From: CAMAXB01 sp041746615
GTDB taxonomy: Bacteria > Verrucomicrobiota > Verrucomicrobiia > Opitutales > Opitutaceae
Assembly (NCBI GenBank): GCA_041746615.1
Contig: JBGTGS010000270.1
Coordinates: 1 to 19,639 of the forward strand
Length of the DNA: 19,639 nt
Direction of reading: 5' to 3'
Made by a program: the position numbers and the translations under genes. Numbering within the stretch: the stretch's first letter is position 1; each line of letters begins with the position of its first letter. The notes under the pieces were generated by a model, which saw nothing but the letters and a program-made list of their open reading frames with translations, made no database searches and had not been told where the DNA came from. Below are positions 6,078 to 15,055 of the stretch, piece after piece.

Positions 6078-8720
6078 GTGAAGCTCCACTTCGACGCGCA
6101 GCAATCCTACCAGCTTGATGCCATCCATGCGGTGGTCGACCTGTTCGCCGGCCAGCCGGCGGCGGCTGGCACTTTCGAGTGGCAGATCAATGCCCTGGAA
6201 CCGGAATTGCTCGACTCGCTGGGCACCGCCAATGCGCTCGCACTGTCTGATGCGCGGCTGCTTGCGAACCTGCGGGCTGTGCAGGAGCGCAACGGCCTCA
6301 CGTCATCGGAGGCTTTGGCAACCGACGATGTCCTGGGTGGACGTAATTTCTCTGTGGAGATGGAGACCGGCACCGGCAAGACCTACGTCTATCTCCGGAC
6401 CATCCATGAATTACACCGGGCTTATGGCTGGAAGAAATTTGTAATTGTAGTGCCAAGCGTCCCGATTCGCGAGGGTGTGACGCAGAGCTTCGAGGCGATG
6501 GCCGAGCATTTCGCGTCTATCTACGGCCGGGTGCCGCTTGATCATTGGGTCTACGACTCGGGGCAGGTTTCCCGACTACGACACTTCGCCCTGAGCAACC
6601 AGTTGCAGGTTCTGGTAATGAACATCCAAGCCTTCGATAAAAAGGCTGTGGCAGTAGTGCATCAGGAGAGCGATTTTATGCAGGGGCGACGGCCCATCGA
6701 GTTCATCCAGCAGAGCCAGCCTGTCGTTATCATGGACGAGCCTCAGAACATGGAGAGTGAAAACGCCCGTAAGGCCATCGCCTCGCTTCATCCACTGGTT
6801 ACGCTGAGATACTCCGCCACCCATCGCAACATTCACAACCTAGTGTACCGTCTCGACCCTGTACGCGCCTACGACCTCGGGCTTGTGAAGCGAATCGAAG
6901 TGGACTCGGTGCTGGATGGCAGCGATTTCAACCGGCCTTACGTGGCGCTGGAGAGTGTAACGGCATCCCGAACCGGGCTCGTCGCGAGACTGAAGATCGA
7001 TGTGCAGCAGGCCGGCGGCGTACAGCGGAGGATGGTGACGGTGAGACGCAATGACGCCGACCTGTTCAATCTCGCCGGCCGTCGGGAGGTCTACCGTGGC
7101 TACACGGTCACCGAGATTAACGCCGAGTCTGGTTTCGTGTCGTTTGGTAACGGCGTGATCATCCGCACAGGCGAACGGCAGGGCGGGCACGACGATGCTG
7201 TGCTCCGGGTGCAAATCGAAGAGACGATCCGTGAGCACTTCCGCAAGGAACGTGCCTTGCAGGCGCGGCCACCCGGAGAACGGATCAAGGTGCTTTCGCT
7301 ATTCTTCATCGACCGGGTGGCAAACTATGCACCGGCGGACGGGAAGCTCCGGCGCTGGTTCGAGGATAGCTACCGGGCCCTGGCCGCAACGCCGGAGTTC
7401 GCGACAATGAATTTGCTGCCGGTCGAATCCGTGCACAATGGCTACTTTGCCCGAGACAAGGAAGGCCCCAAGGACTCGAGCGAAGGCAAGTCAACGAAGG
7501 CTGATGACGAAGCCTACCAGCTCATCATGCGGGAAAAGGAACGTCTATTAGCTCCGGATGAACCGCTGCGCTTCATCTTCAGCCACTCGGCACTGCGCGA
7601 GGGTTGGGACAACCCTAATGTCTTTCAGATCTGCACCCTGCGCGAGGGCCAAAGCGAGATGCGAAAACGGCAGGAGATAGGCCGGGGTCTGAGGCTGGCC
7701 CGCATGGAGAACGGATTTCGCTGTGATGACCCAAAAATCAACCGCCTGACCCTCATAGCCAACGAGAGCTTCGCTGATTTCGCCCGCCAGTTGCAGACCG
7801 AGTTTGAAGAGGAATGCGGGGTCTCGTTCAAGGATCGCATCGTCAACAAGCGAGAGCGTCGCAAGGTGGCACTCAGTAAAGAGCGTTACATTTCCAACGA
7901 GTTTCAGGAGCTGTGGGAGCGCATCAGCCAAAAGACCCGCTACCAGGTAGATTTCCCGACAGAGGTACTGATCGCGAAGGCCGTTGCCGTTTTCAAAGAT
8001 GAGCCGGATGTAACGACTCTGCAAATTTCGATCACCAAATCCCAAGTAGAGTTCTCTGCTGCCGGAGTGGAAGAGGAGCGACGAGCAACACGTAGAACGG
8101 CACTGGCAGACTATCGTCCGCTACTGCCCGACATCATCGGTTATCTGCAACGCGAAACAGAACTTACCCGCTCGACGCTGGCTGAAATCCTGATGCAGTC
8201 AGAGCGGGTGCAACAGGCGTTGAAGAATCCACAGGAGTTCATGGAGCAGGCCGCCAGTTGCATCCAGCACGCCAAACGTGAACTGATGGTCGAGGGCATC
8301 AAGTATGAGAGAATTACAGGGCAGTGCTACGAGATGCAGCTTTTCGAAAACGAGGAAATCGAAAGCTATCTCAGCCGATTGCTTGCGGTGCAAAAGTCCA
8401 TCCACGAGGCCATCGAGTGGGATTCGGATGTGGAACGGAAATTTGCCCAGGAAATGGAAGCGGACGAAGACATCCGCCTTTTCGTGAAACTGCCCCGTTG
8501 GTTCAAAGTCGAGACCCCCCTTGGCGGCTACAATCCCGACTGGGCCATCGTGCGGGAGAGAGACGGGCGGGTCTATCTGGTGGCTGAGACCAAGGGTACC
8601 ACCGACATCAAGACCCTATCCTCAAAGGAGGCACTCCGTATCAAATGTGGTAAACGGCACTTTGAAGACTGCCTGCAAGTACCCTACAAGGTGGCCACCA
8701 CGCTGCAGGATACTTTGTAG
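6078..8720 (+). CDS. res: Type III restriction enzyme, helicase/nuclease subunit (Res)
   Basis: 880 residues from a GTG at 6078, two bases after the mod stop, so translation is probably coupled. Res hydrolyses ATP to move along DNA and cleaves when two complexes meet. The N-terminal superfamily 2 helicase is complete: Walker A ETGTGKT (96-102), VVPSVPIREGV (motif Ia region), Walker B MDEPQ (D220-E221), SATHR (motif III), LRFIFSHSALREGWDNPNVFQI (motif V region) and QEIGRGLRLA (about 532-541, motif VI). The C-terminal nuclease has NPDWAIV (D821) and AETKG (E837, K839), a PD-(D/E)XK arrangement with every catalytic residue present. Length is normal for the family, with no frameshift. With an intact Mod, the system is probably active. 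Confidence 0.95.
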   Translation: MKLHFDAQQSYQLDAIHAVVDLFAGQPAAAGTFEWQINALEPELLDSLGTANALALSDARLLANLRAVQERNGLTSSEALATDDVLGGRNFSVEMETGTGKTYVYLRTIHELHRAYGWKKFVIVVPSVPIREGVTQSFEAMAEHFASIYGRVPLDHWVYDSGQVSRLRHFALSNQLQVLVMNIQAFDKKAVAVVHQESDFMQGRRPIEFIQQSQPVVIMDEPQNMESENARKAIASLHPLVTLRYSATHRNIHNLVYRLDPVRAYDLGLVKRIEVDSVLDGSDFNRPYVALESVTASRTGLVARLKIDVQQAGGVQRRMVTVRRNDADLFNLAGRREVYRGYTVTEINAESGFVSFGNGVIIRTGERQGGHDDAVLRVQIEETIREHFRKERALQARPPGERIKVLSLFFIDRVANYAPADGKLRRWFEDSYRALAATPEFATMNLLPVESVHNGYFARDKEGPKDSSEGKSTKADDEAYQLIMREKERLLAPDEPLRFIFSHSALREGWDNPNVFQICTLREGQSEMRKRQEIGRGLRLARMENGFRCDDPKINRLTLIANESFADFARQLQTEFEEECGVSFKDRIVNKRERRKVALSKERYISNEFQELWERISQKTRYQVDFPTEVLIAKAVAVFKDEPDVTTLQISITKSQVEFSAAGVEEERRATRRTALADYRPLLPDIIGYLQRETELTRSTLAEILMQSERVQQALKNPQEFMEQAASCIQHAKRELMVEGIKYERITGQCYEMQLFENEEIESYLSRLLAVQKSIHEAIEWDSDVERKFAQEMEADEDIRLFVKLPRWFKVETPLGGYNPDWAIVRERDGRVYLVAETKGTTDIKTLSSKEALRIKCGKRHFEDCLQVPYKVATTLQDTL

Positions 8721-8776
8721 GAATTACCACACGGCAATGACCTCAGGTGACGCTCGCCCGATTGCGCTACTGGGAA

Positions 8777-9217
8777 TCACGTCTTCCCGATCACATCCAC
8801 ACCCTTGAGGCCGAAGTGGCGCGCGGCGGCGAGGAGGTGGCGGTCGTGGCTGTGGATTTGCTTCAGGCCGGCGTCCTGGGCACAGGCCAGGTGCAAGGCG
8901 TCGGCGGCGCGGAGATAGACGGAGGGCGGCAACGCGGCGACTTGCTCGCAGGCGCGTTCGATGAGCGGTGTGCTCAGGGGAAGAAACCGGATAAGGCCAC
9001 CGGCCACATCCCCTTCGAGCTTTTGCCAGATGAGTTTCAACTGTACCGAAGTGAGCCCGCCTTCACGTTGATGGCGCTTGAGGGTGGTCATGAATTCGAG
9101 CCGACCATGCTCGCAGATCACAAATCCGCCTTGATCCGCGAAGACCTGCAGGACCGCCTCCGTGCCCGCCTCCCGGAGATAGATCTTGGCCAAATAAGAC
9201 GTATCCCAGTAGGTCAT
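8777..9217 (-). CDS. PIN-domain ribonuclease toxin (VapC-like)
   Basis: 146 residues from the ATG at 9217; the longer upstream frame overlaps the antitoxin gene. PIN toxins cleave RNA, often tRNA or rRNA, using a cluster of acidic residues around Mg2+. The four expected acids are visible: D5 (YWDTSYLAK), E41 (RLEFMTTL), D106 (LRAADALHLA) and D125 (HSHDRHLLAAA). The start codon overlaps the stop of the upstream antitoxin gene by four bases (ATGA), the standard toxin-antitoxin arrangement that keeps toxin synthesis dependent on antitoxin translation. It converges with the res gene, and the 56-bp gap between them holds no clear terminator. The exact RNA target cannot be read from sequence. Confidence 0.9.
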   Translation of the reverse strand: MTYWDTSYLAKIYLREAGTEAVLQVFADQGGFVICEHGRLEFMTTLKRHQREGGLTSVQLKLIWQKLEGDVAGGLIRFLPLSTPLIERACEQVAALPPSVYLRAADALHLACAQDAGLKQIHSHDRHLLAAARHFGLKGVDVIGKT

Positions 9218-9447
9218 CGTCCGTCCCGATCCTCGGAAATGTAGCGGGTCGAGTCCTCGGCGACGACAGGCATCCAAGCTAAACGCTCCTTGGAATTCAA
9301 CCTGGCCCGTGGGCGCTCCGCCACGGAGAGGGGACGAAGTTCCGCCACTTCCTCACCGCGATCTGTTACCGTAATGGTCTGCTTCTTGGCCGCACGCACC
9401 CAGCGGCCGGTTTCCGCATGAAGCTGCTTGATGGAAATCGTCTTCAT
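9214..9447 (-). CDS. Phd/YefM-family antitoxin
   Basis: 77 residues from the ATG at 9447; a TTG two codons upstream is a less likely start. MKTISIKQLHAETGRWVRAA and TITVTDRGEEVAELRPL (residues 1-40) match the Phd/YefM DNA-binding fold, in which the N-terminal half dimerises and represses its own promoter. The C-terminal half (PRARLNSKERLAWMPVV) should be the flexible toxin-neutralising segment. It is the first gene of the operon and overlaps the PIN toxin gene by four bases. A Phd-type antitoxin paired with a PIN toxin (rather than Doc or RelE) is a known combination. Control is probably by the perfect inverted repeat lying inside its promoter. Confidence 0.88.
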   Translation of the reverse strand: MKTISIKQLHAETGRWVRAAKKQTITVTDRGEEVAELRPLSVAERPRARLNSKERLAWMPVVAEDSTRYISEDRDGR

Positions 9448-9453
9448 GCCCAA

Positions 9454-9482
9454 AAAGTGTCACCAGTGACACCTCGGGTCAA
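9454..9482 (-). promoter_or_regulatory. Promoter with embedded operator of the phd-PIN operon
   Basis: On the minus strand TTGACC (9477-9482) is followed after exactly 17 bases by CACTTT (9454-9459). A perfect inverted repeat with 7-bp arms, GTGTCAC-CA-GTGACAC (9457-9472), fills most of the spacer and overlaps the -10. Predicted transcription begins within a base or two of the ATG at 9447, and no Shine-Dalgarno sequence is present, so the mRNA may be leaderless. Repressor bound to this site would block RNA polymerase directly, as expected for antitoxin autoregulation. Confidence 0.65.
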
Positions 9483-9500
9483 GCGCGGCCCGGGTCCGCA

Positions 9501-9527
9501 TGTAGGAGCGGCTTTACGCCGCGATTT
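9501..9527 (+). repeat. REP-like hairpin repeat (GTAGGAGCGGC type)
   Basis: TGTAGGAGCGGC, TTTAC, GCCGCGA: a short GC stem (GCGGC/GCCGC) headed by GTAGGAGCG. The same GTAGGAGCG head recurs at 11531. Such sequences resemble dispersed REP elements of many bacteria. It sits just upstream of the phd promoter. Confidence 0.65.
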
Positions 9528-9640
9528 CCGAGTGAAAGTTCCAAACGCCAAAAGTCCAAGAGCCAAAGAAATCCCACGGTAGAAAACCTCCGAAGGCGGC
9601 TAAATCAAGGCGCTATTTGGCGCTTTAGGATTTAGCCTCC

Positions 9641-9704
9641 GTTTGAGCTTTATTTGGGATTTGATCCCGCATCCGCGGGATGGCGCCCGCCGAAGCCGGG
9701 CAAG
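9641..9704 (+). repeat. Dispersed intergenic repeat, copy B
   Basis: 9653-9704 matches copy A (3468-3519, opposite strand) at 46 of 52 bases, and 9641-9693 matches copy C at about 43 of 53. Shared blocks include GAGCTTT, TTTGG, TCCCGCATCCG and GGGATGG. Related GGCGCT/GGATTTAG fragments fill 9600-9640. It ends 8 bases before the hipA stop codon. The rest of the 9483-9712 gap holds the REP-like hairpin and A/C-rich sequence with no reading frame I can support. Confidence 0.85.
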
Positions 9705-9712
9705 TTTGGTAT

Positions 9713-11032
9713 TTAGTCTCTCTCGGATCCCGCCGCTTGGCCGTTGAGTGCCCGGGCGATCCGGGCCGTGTTGTCGGCAGAGACACCGGCTTCGGCGGCG
9801 CACATCTCCCATTTGCCGAGCGCGTCCGTCACTTGATCGATCAACGTGTTTAACCTGGGTACGGTGGCCACGCCGCACGAGCGGCCGGTCGCGATGAAAT
9901 CCTCCCGCGTGATGCCCACCCGCCGGCCCGCGACCGACATCTGCTGAGCGGCCGTCCATTTGCCGGGCGCAGGATTATGCGCATAGCAAAGGTCGTAGGC
10001 GGGCGCCAATTCCCACTCACCGGCCTCCGTCAGGAGAAACCCGAAATTCTTGGCGTGATCATCGCGATTGCAGCCGAGCACGTTGAAAACCATGCGGCGA
10101 AACCCCTCCTGCTTGGCGTCGGGCGCAAGGTTCAGTTTTTCGATCGCAGCAAAATAGTCCTCGTAGGCGTGACCGTGGGTGCCGGGTGCAGAGTAGGCAA
10201 GGTGCGCCAGGCCAAAGAGCGAGGCGAAGTGACGCTTGCCTCCACCGTCGGGACGATCAAAGCGGCGCGTCATGAAGTGGGCGCGACCGCCTTCCTCAAA
10301 CAGCCGGCACTCGGACATGGTGATCCCCGCCCGCCGGGCCATGAGGTGATAGGCGTATTCGATCCGGCCATACCCTTGCGGATCCCGGACCCCGTCGAAG
10401 GAGGCGGACACGCCGTCAAACTTCATCAACCAATGTTCAAATCCCGCCGCCGCCTTGGCCTGGCCGGATCGCACCTCTCCGGTTTGCGGGTTGATGGTAA
10501 CGACGGCCTTGGCGCGCGCGCCGCCCGCTGACGTGCCGACCCGAAGAATTTCGTTCAACTCCTCTTCGCTGCCCAGGGCGACAGCCAGACCCTCCCGCCG
10601 CGCCAGCGCCGCGGAGGCGAGTTCGACCAGCCGGTCCACTTCCACCCGTTCCGACTTGGAGTTTTGCTTTCGCAACGACGGCCGAAACTCCAATGCGCCC
10701 ATTCCGCGATTGCCCATGTAGCACAGCCGCTCCACCGGCGAGAAATCCGCCGGCGACCGCCCCTCCTGGCGCAGCCAGTCGTCGATCAGTGCATTGCCAT
10801 AGGTATCCGGCAGACTGTCGGCGAGCAGTCCGGGCAGGCCGCCAAAGGATTCATGCAGGTTGGCGAATTGATACGGCCCCGTCCTGAGCGGCATCATCAA
10901 CGGCGCCAGTTCCACCCCTCCGCGCACGAATTGCGGGGTATACTCAAACACCCCCAGCCGCCGGTCTGCGTCCCAATAGGCGACGCCGGCCTTGGCTCCC
11001 TGATAATGCACATCGGCGAAGGGATGAGCCAT
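9713..11032 (-). CDS. hipA: HipA-family serine/threonine kinase toxin
   Basis: 439 residues, full length for HipA. The fold is the two-lobed kinase that in E. coli phosphorylates glutamyl-tRNA synthetase and induces persistence. Visible are the N-terminal HipA region (FGGLPGLLADSLPDTYGNALIDDWL, about 63-87, then SPVERLCYMGNRGMGALEF), the P-loop GTSAGGARAK (166-175) with S168 matching the autophosphorylated S150 of E. coli, WLMKFDG (nucleotide-binding lysine), and the catalytic set D324/N329 in NRDDHAKN plus D347 in APAYDL. The D-N-D spacing (5 and 18 residues) equals that of E. coli D309, N314 and D332, so the kinase should be active. It starts three bases after the hipB stop, in the usual antitoxin-first order. 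The cellular substrate is not predictable from sequence. Confidence 0.94.
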   Translation of the reverse strand: MAHPFADVHYQGAKAGVAYWDADRRLGVFEYTPQFVRGGVELAPLMMPLRTGPYQFANLHESFGGLPGLLADSLPDTYGNALIDDWLRQEGRSPADFSPVERLCYMGNRGMGALEFRPSLRKQNSKSERVEVDRLVELASAALARREGLAVALGSEEELNEILRVGTSAGGARAKAVVTINPQTGEVRSGQAKAAAGFEHWLMKFDGVSASFDGVRDPQGYGRIEYAYHLMARRAGITMSECRLFEEGGRAHFMTRRFDRPDGGGKRHFASLFGLAHLAYSAPGTHGHAYEDYFAAIEKLNLAPDAKQEGFRRMVFNVLGCNRDDHAKNFGFLLTEAGEWELAPAYDLCYAHNPAPGKWTAAQQMSVAGRRVGITREDFIATGRSCGVATVPRLNTLIDQVTDALGKWEMCAAEAGVSADNTARIARALNGQAAGSERD

Positions 11033-11035
11033 GAG

Positions 11036-11305
11036 TTATCGAACACGCTGACGTTGTTTGCCGGCCAGTTTCTGCAACTCGATCGGGCTGGGCACAGGCG
11101 CGGGCAACAGATTGGTCAAAGCCTCGCGAAATCCCAGCCCCTGCAACACCCGGGCGAGTGATTCGCTCGTAACCGACCGTCCGTTTTCCAAGGCGGAGAT
11201 CACGTGTTTGCTCACGGCCGCTTTCGCCGCAAGTTCCTGCTGCTTCAGACCCTGCGCCACCCGCTGGCGGCGCACGCGGTCTCCCAGCTCCTCTAGATCG
11301 TTCAT
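11036..11305 (-). CDS. hipB: HipB-family antitoxin, HTH regulator
   Basis: 89 residues from the ATG at 11305; a TTG-started form would add 12 residues across the probable promoter. The helix-turn-helix is evident in LGDRVRRQRVAQGLKQQELAAKAAVSKHVISALENGRSVTSESLARVLQGLG (7-58). The Pro-rich and basic C-terminal tail (LPAPVPSPIELQKLAGKQRQRVR) matches the part of HipB proteins that contacts HipA. HipB neutralises HipA and represses its own operon. An AT-rich segment with a wide inverted repeat lies immediately upstream. hipA follows after three bases. Confidence 0.9.
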   Translation of the reverse strand: MNDLEELGDRVRRQRVAQGLKQQELAAKAAVSKHVISALENGRSVTSESLARVLQGLGFREALTNLLPAPVPSPIELQKLAGKQRQRVR

Positions 11306-11307
11306 AA

Positions 11308-11337
11308 TATCTGTATTTACATGTTTTATATCAGATA
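11308..11337 (-). promoter_or_regulatory. hipBA promoter/operator region
   Basis: TATCTG (11308-11313) and CAGATA (11332-11337) form an inverted repeat with an 18-bp spacer that contains a central ACATGT palindrome. On the minus strand TTGTTA (11335-11340) and TAAATA (11313-11318) fit -35 and -10 elements 16 bases apart. E. coli HipB binds TATCC-N8-GGATA repeats; the half-sites here begin with the same TATC but are more widely spaced. The -10 nearly abuts the start codon, so the leader is short. Confidence 0.5.
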
Positions 11338-11484
11338 ACAAGCATTACTTCCGCCAATACAGGATTTATCACCCGATCTAGATCTTGCGCCAAACCCCAC
11401 CCACCACAATCCCGCTTAAAACTACATTTATCTTATTGATTATAAATATGTTATGTAGATTAGGCATGACATCGTTCGCCCATC

Positions 11485-11519
11485 AGCGCGTTGAGGGCAA
11501 CGCGCTCCCCCCTTTTTTT
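11485..11519 (+). terminator. Orphan rho-independent terminator
   Basis: A perfect 9-bp stem AGCGCGTTG / CAACGCGCT with loop AGGG is followed by six C and seven T on the plus strand. No plus-strand gene ends upstream: the nearest feature on that side is the divergent hipBA promoter at about 11310. The opposite strand has no T-run in the right place. It may end a short untranslated RNA starting in the AT-rich segment 11415-11460. The C-run between stem and T-tract is unusual and may weaken it. Confidence 0.6.
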
Positions 11520-11530
11520 GGGGAATTCCG

Positions 11531-11562
11531 GTAGGAGCGTGGCGGGCAAGCCCGCCACCTAC
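11531..11562. repeat. REP-like hairpin (GTAGGAGCG type)
   Basis: GTAGG...CCTAC outer arms enclose TGGCGGGC-AA-GCCCGCCA inner arms, a near-complete cruciform of 32 bases. It shares the GTAGGAGCG head with 9501-9527. Confidence 0.75.
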
Positions 11563-11600
11563 AAAGAATCCCAACTGACCCCCACCGGAATTTCGCTGCC

Positions 11601-11653
11601 GTTCGAGCTTTCTTTGGCGTTTAGTCCCGCATCCGTGGGATGGACCCCGCCGC
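11601..11653 (+). repeat. Dispersed intergenic repeat, copy C
   Basis: Same orientation as copy B and alignable over about 53 bases with about 10 mismatches. Key blocks are GTT(C/T)GAGCTTT, TTTGG, TCCCGCATCCG, GGGATGG and CCCGCCG. It ends 5 bases before the clpB stop codon. Copies B and C therefore flank hipBA as direct repeats, each ending next to a gene 3' end. Confidence 0.75.
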
Positions 11654-11658
11654 AGGCG

Positions 11659-14244
<2,586 letters not shown>

Positions 14245-14925
14245 GATGCCAGCGACTTTGCATGGCCCGCGCCAAACTGTCCGAACCAGTTTACGAGGGA
14301 GGCCAAGCCCGAGACCAGGCACCGAGGGACAAATTGCACCGCCAAAAGTGGGCGGGCCGACGCAGAATGGCGCGCTAGGGAGCGTGGCCTATGGCCTGAG
14401 ACAATCCCTACGGCATTCAATGTCAGGAACCATCATTGATTCAGTGTCACCGCTCCCCATCGGAGCGATAGCTGACCCAAAAAGAATGCTCGCGAAAGGC
14501 GCTACGTCCCAAAAAGCCAATTACATCCCCTATGCATTTTGCTTTTTAATCTTTCACGCCCTCCGCGAGCAAAGCGAAGAATTGGGTAACCGGGGATAAG
14601 AAATCGAAGTATTCAGAAGACCGTGGGACGACCCTGAAGAATTAACCGTACTCATTGTTAATTGGAGCCTAATTAGCATGTCCAGATAATCTGTGTTTCA
14701 CACCCGGGAACGCTGTAGATGAATGAATCTCTTACGTTCCGTATTAGGTTTGTTTAGTCGACACCTTGTTGCATCTGCAAATTTCAAGGGATTAAAAATT
14801 TTCAGCAGGGCACCGTATTACGGTCTGTTGCTGAGAATGGGGTAATCGATCAACTGCCAACTTCCTCCCATGAAAATCCGTATTGATTCAACCCGGCCGG
14901 TCGTTCACTTGTTGGCCCTCATGTC
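14245..14925. other. Long AT-richer intergenic region upstream of clpB and tRNA-Val
   Basis: About 680 bp without a supported gene. The first 170 bp should hold the clpB promoter. A small hairpin CGCTCC-CCATC-GGAGCG lies at 14451-14467. From about 14480 the base composition becomes clearly more AT-rich than the flanking genes. AATTAAC (14640-14646) and GTTAATT (14657-14663) are a perfect 7-bp inverted repeat, and a structured hairpin lies at 14802-14834. A plus-strand frame at 14222-14599 overlaps the clpB 5' end, has no family character and no ribosome-binding site, and was not accepted. Confidence 0.6.
14802..14834. repeat. Two-part inverted repeat upstream of tRNA-Val
   Basis: TCAGCA...TGCTGA outer arms and ACCGT-ATT-ACGGT inner arms are separated on both sides by four-base mismatched segments, giving a 33-base symmetrical hairpin in AT-rich DNA. 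No T-run follows, so it is not a terminator. Function unknown; it could be a protein-binding site or a small RNA structure. Confidence 0.5.
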
Positions 14926-15002
14926 GGACGCTTAGCTCAGTTGGTTAGAGCACCTGCTTCACACGCAGGGGGTCGTTGGTTCGAGTCCAATAGCGTCCAC
15001 CA
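14926..15002 (+). tRNA. tRNA-Val (anticodon CAC)
   Basis: The acceptor stem GGACGCT pairs with AGCGTCC. The D arm is GCTC/GAGC, the anticodon stem CCTGC/GCAGG encloses the loop TTCACAC with anticodon CAC, the T arm contains GTTCGAGTC, the discriminator is A, and CCA is encoded at 15000-15002. 77 nt in total. It reads GUG codons, the start of a rarer isoacceptor class in GC-rich genomes. Confidence 0.97.
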
Positions 15003-15010
15003 TCCCATTT

Positions 15011-15043
15011 CCCGCCTCTCGCACCGCACGAAGGCGGGTTTTT
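15011..15043 (+). terminator. Rho-independent terminator of tRNA-Val
   Basis: CCCGCCT (15011-15017) pairs with AGGCGGG (15032-15038) and is followed by TTTTT, starting nine bases after the tRNA CCA end. The convergent carboxylate-amine ligase gene ends at 15056 on the other strand. Confidence 0.85.
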
Positions 15044-15055
15044 CGTGGCCGATAA

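Noticed and set aside
9501..9712. CRISPR array
   Set aside because: The repeats are few, irregularly spaced and divergent, with no uniform spacers and no cas genes in the window.
14245..14420. CIRCE or sigma-32 type heat-shock promoter for clpB
   Set aside because: No TTAGCACTC-N9-GAGTGCTAA pair and no convincing heat-shock -35/-10 pair is visible.
14862..14937. Short frame starting ATGAAAATCCG before tRNA-Val
   Set aside because: It ends inside the tRNA gene, is only about 21 codons long and has no ribosome-binding site or protein character.
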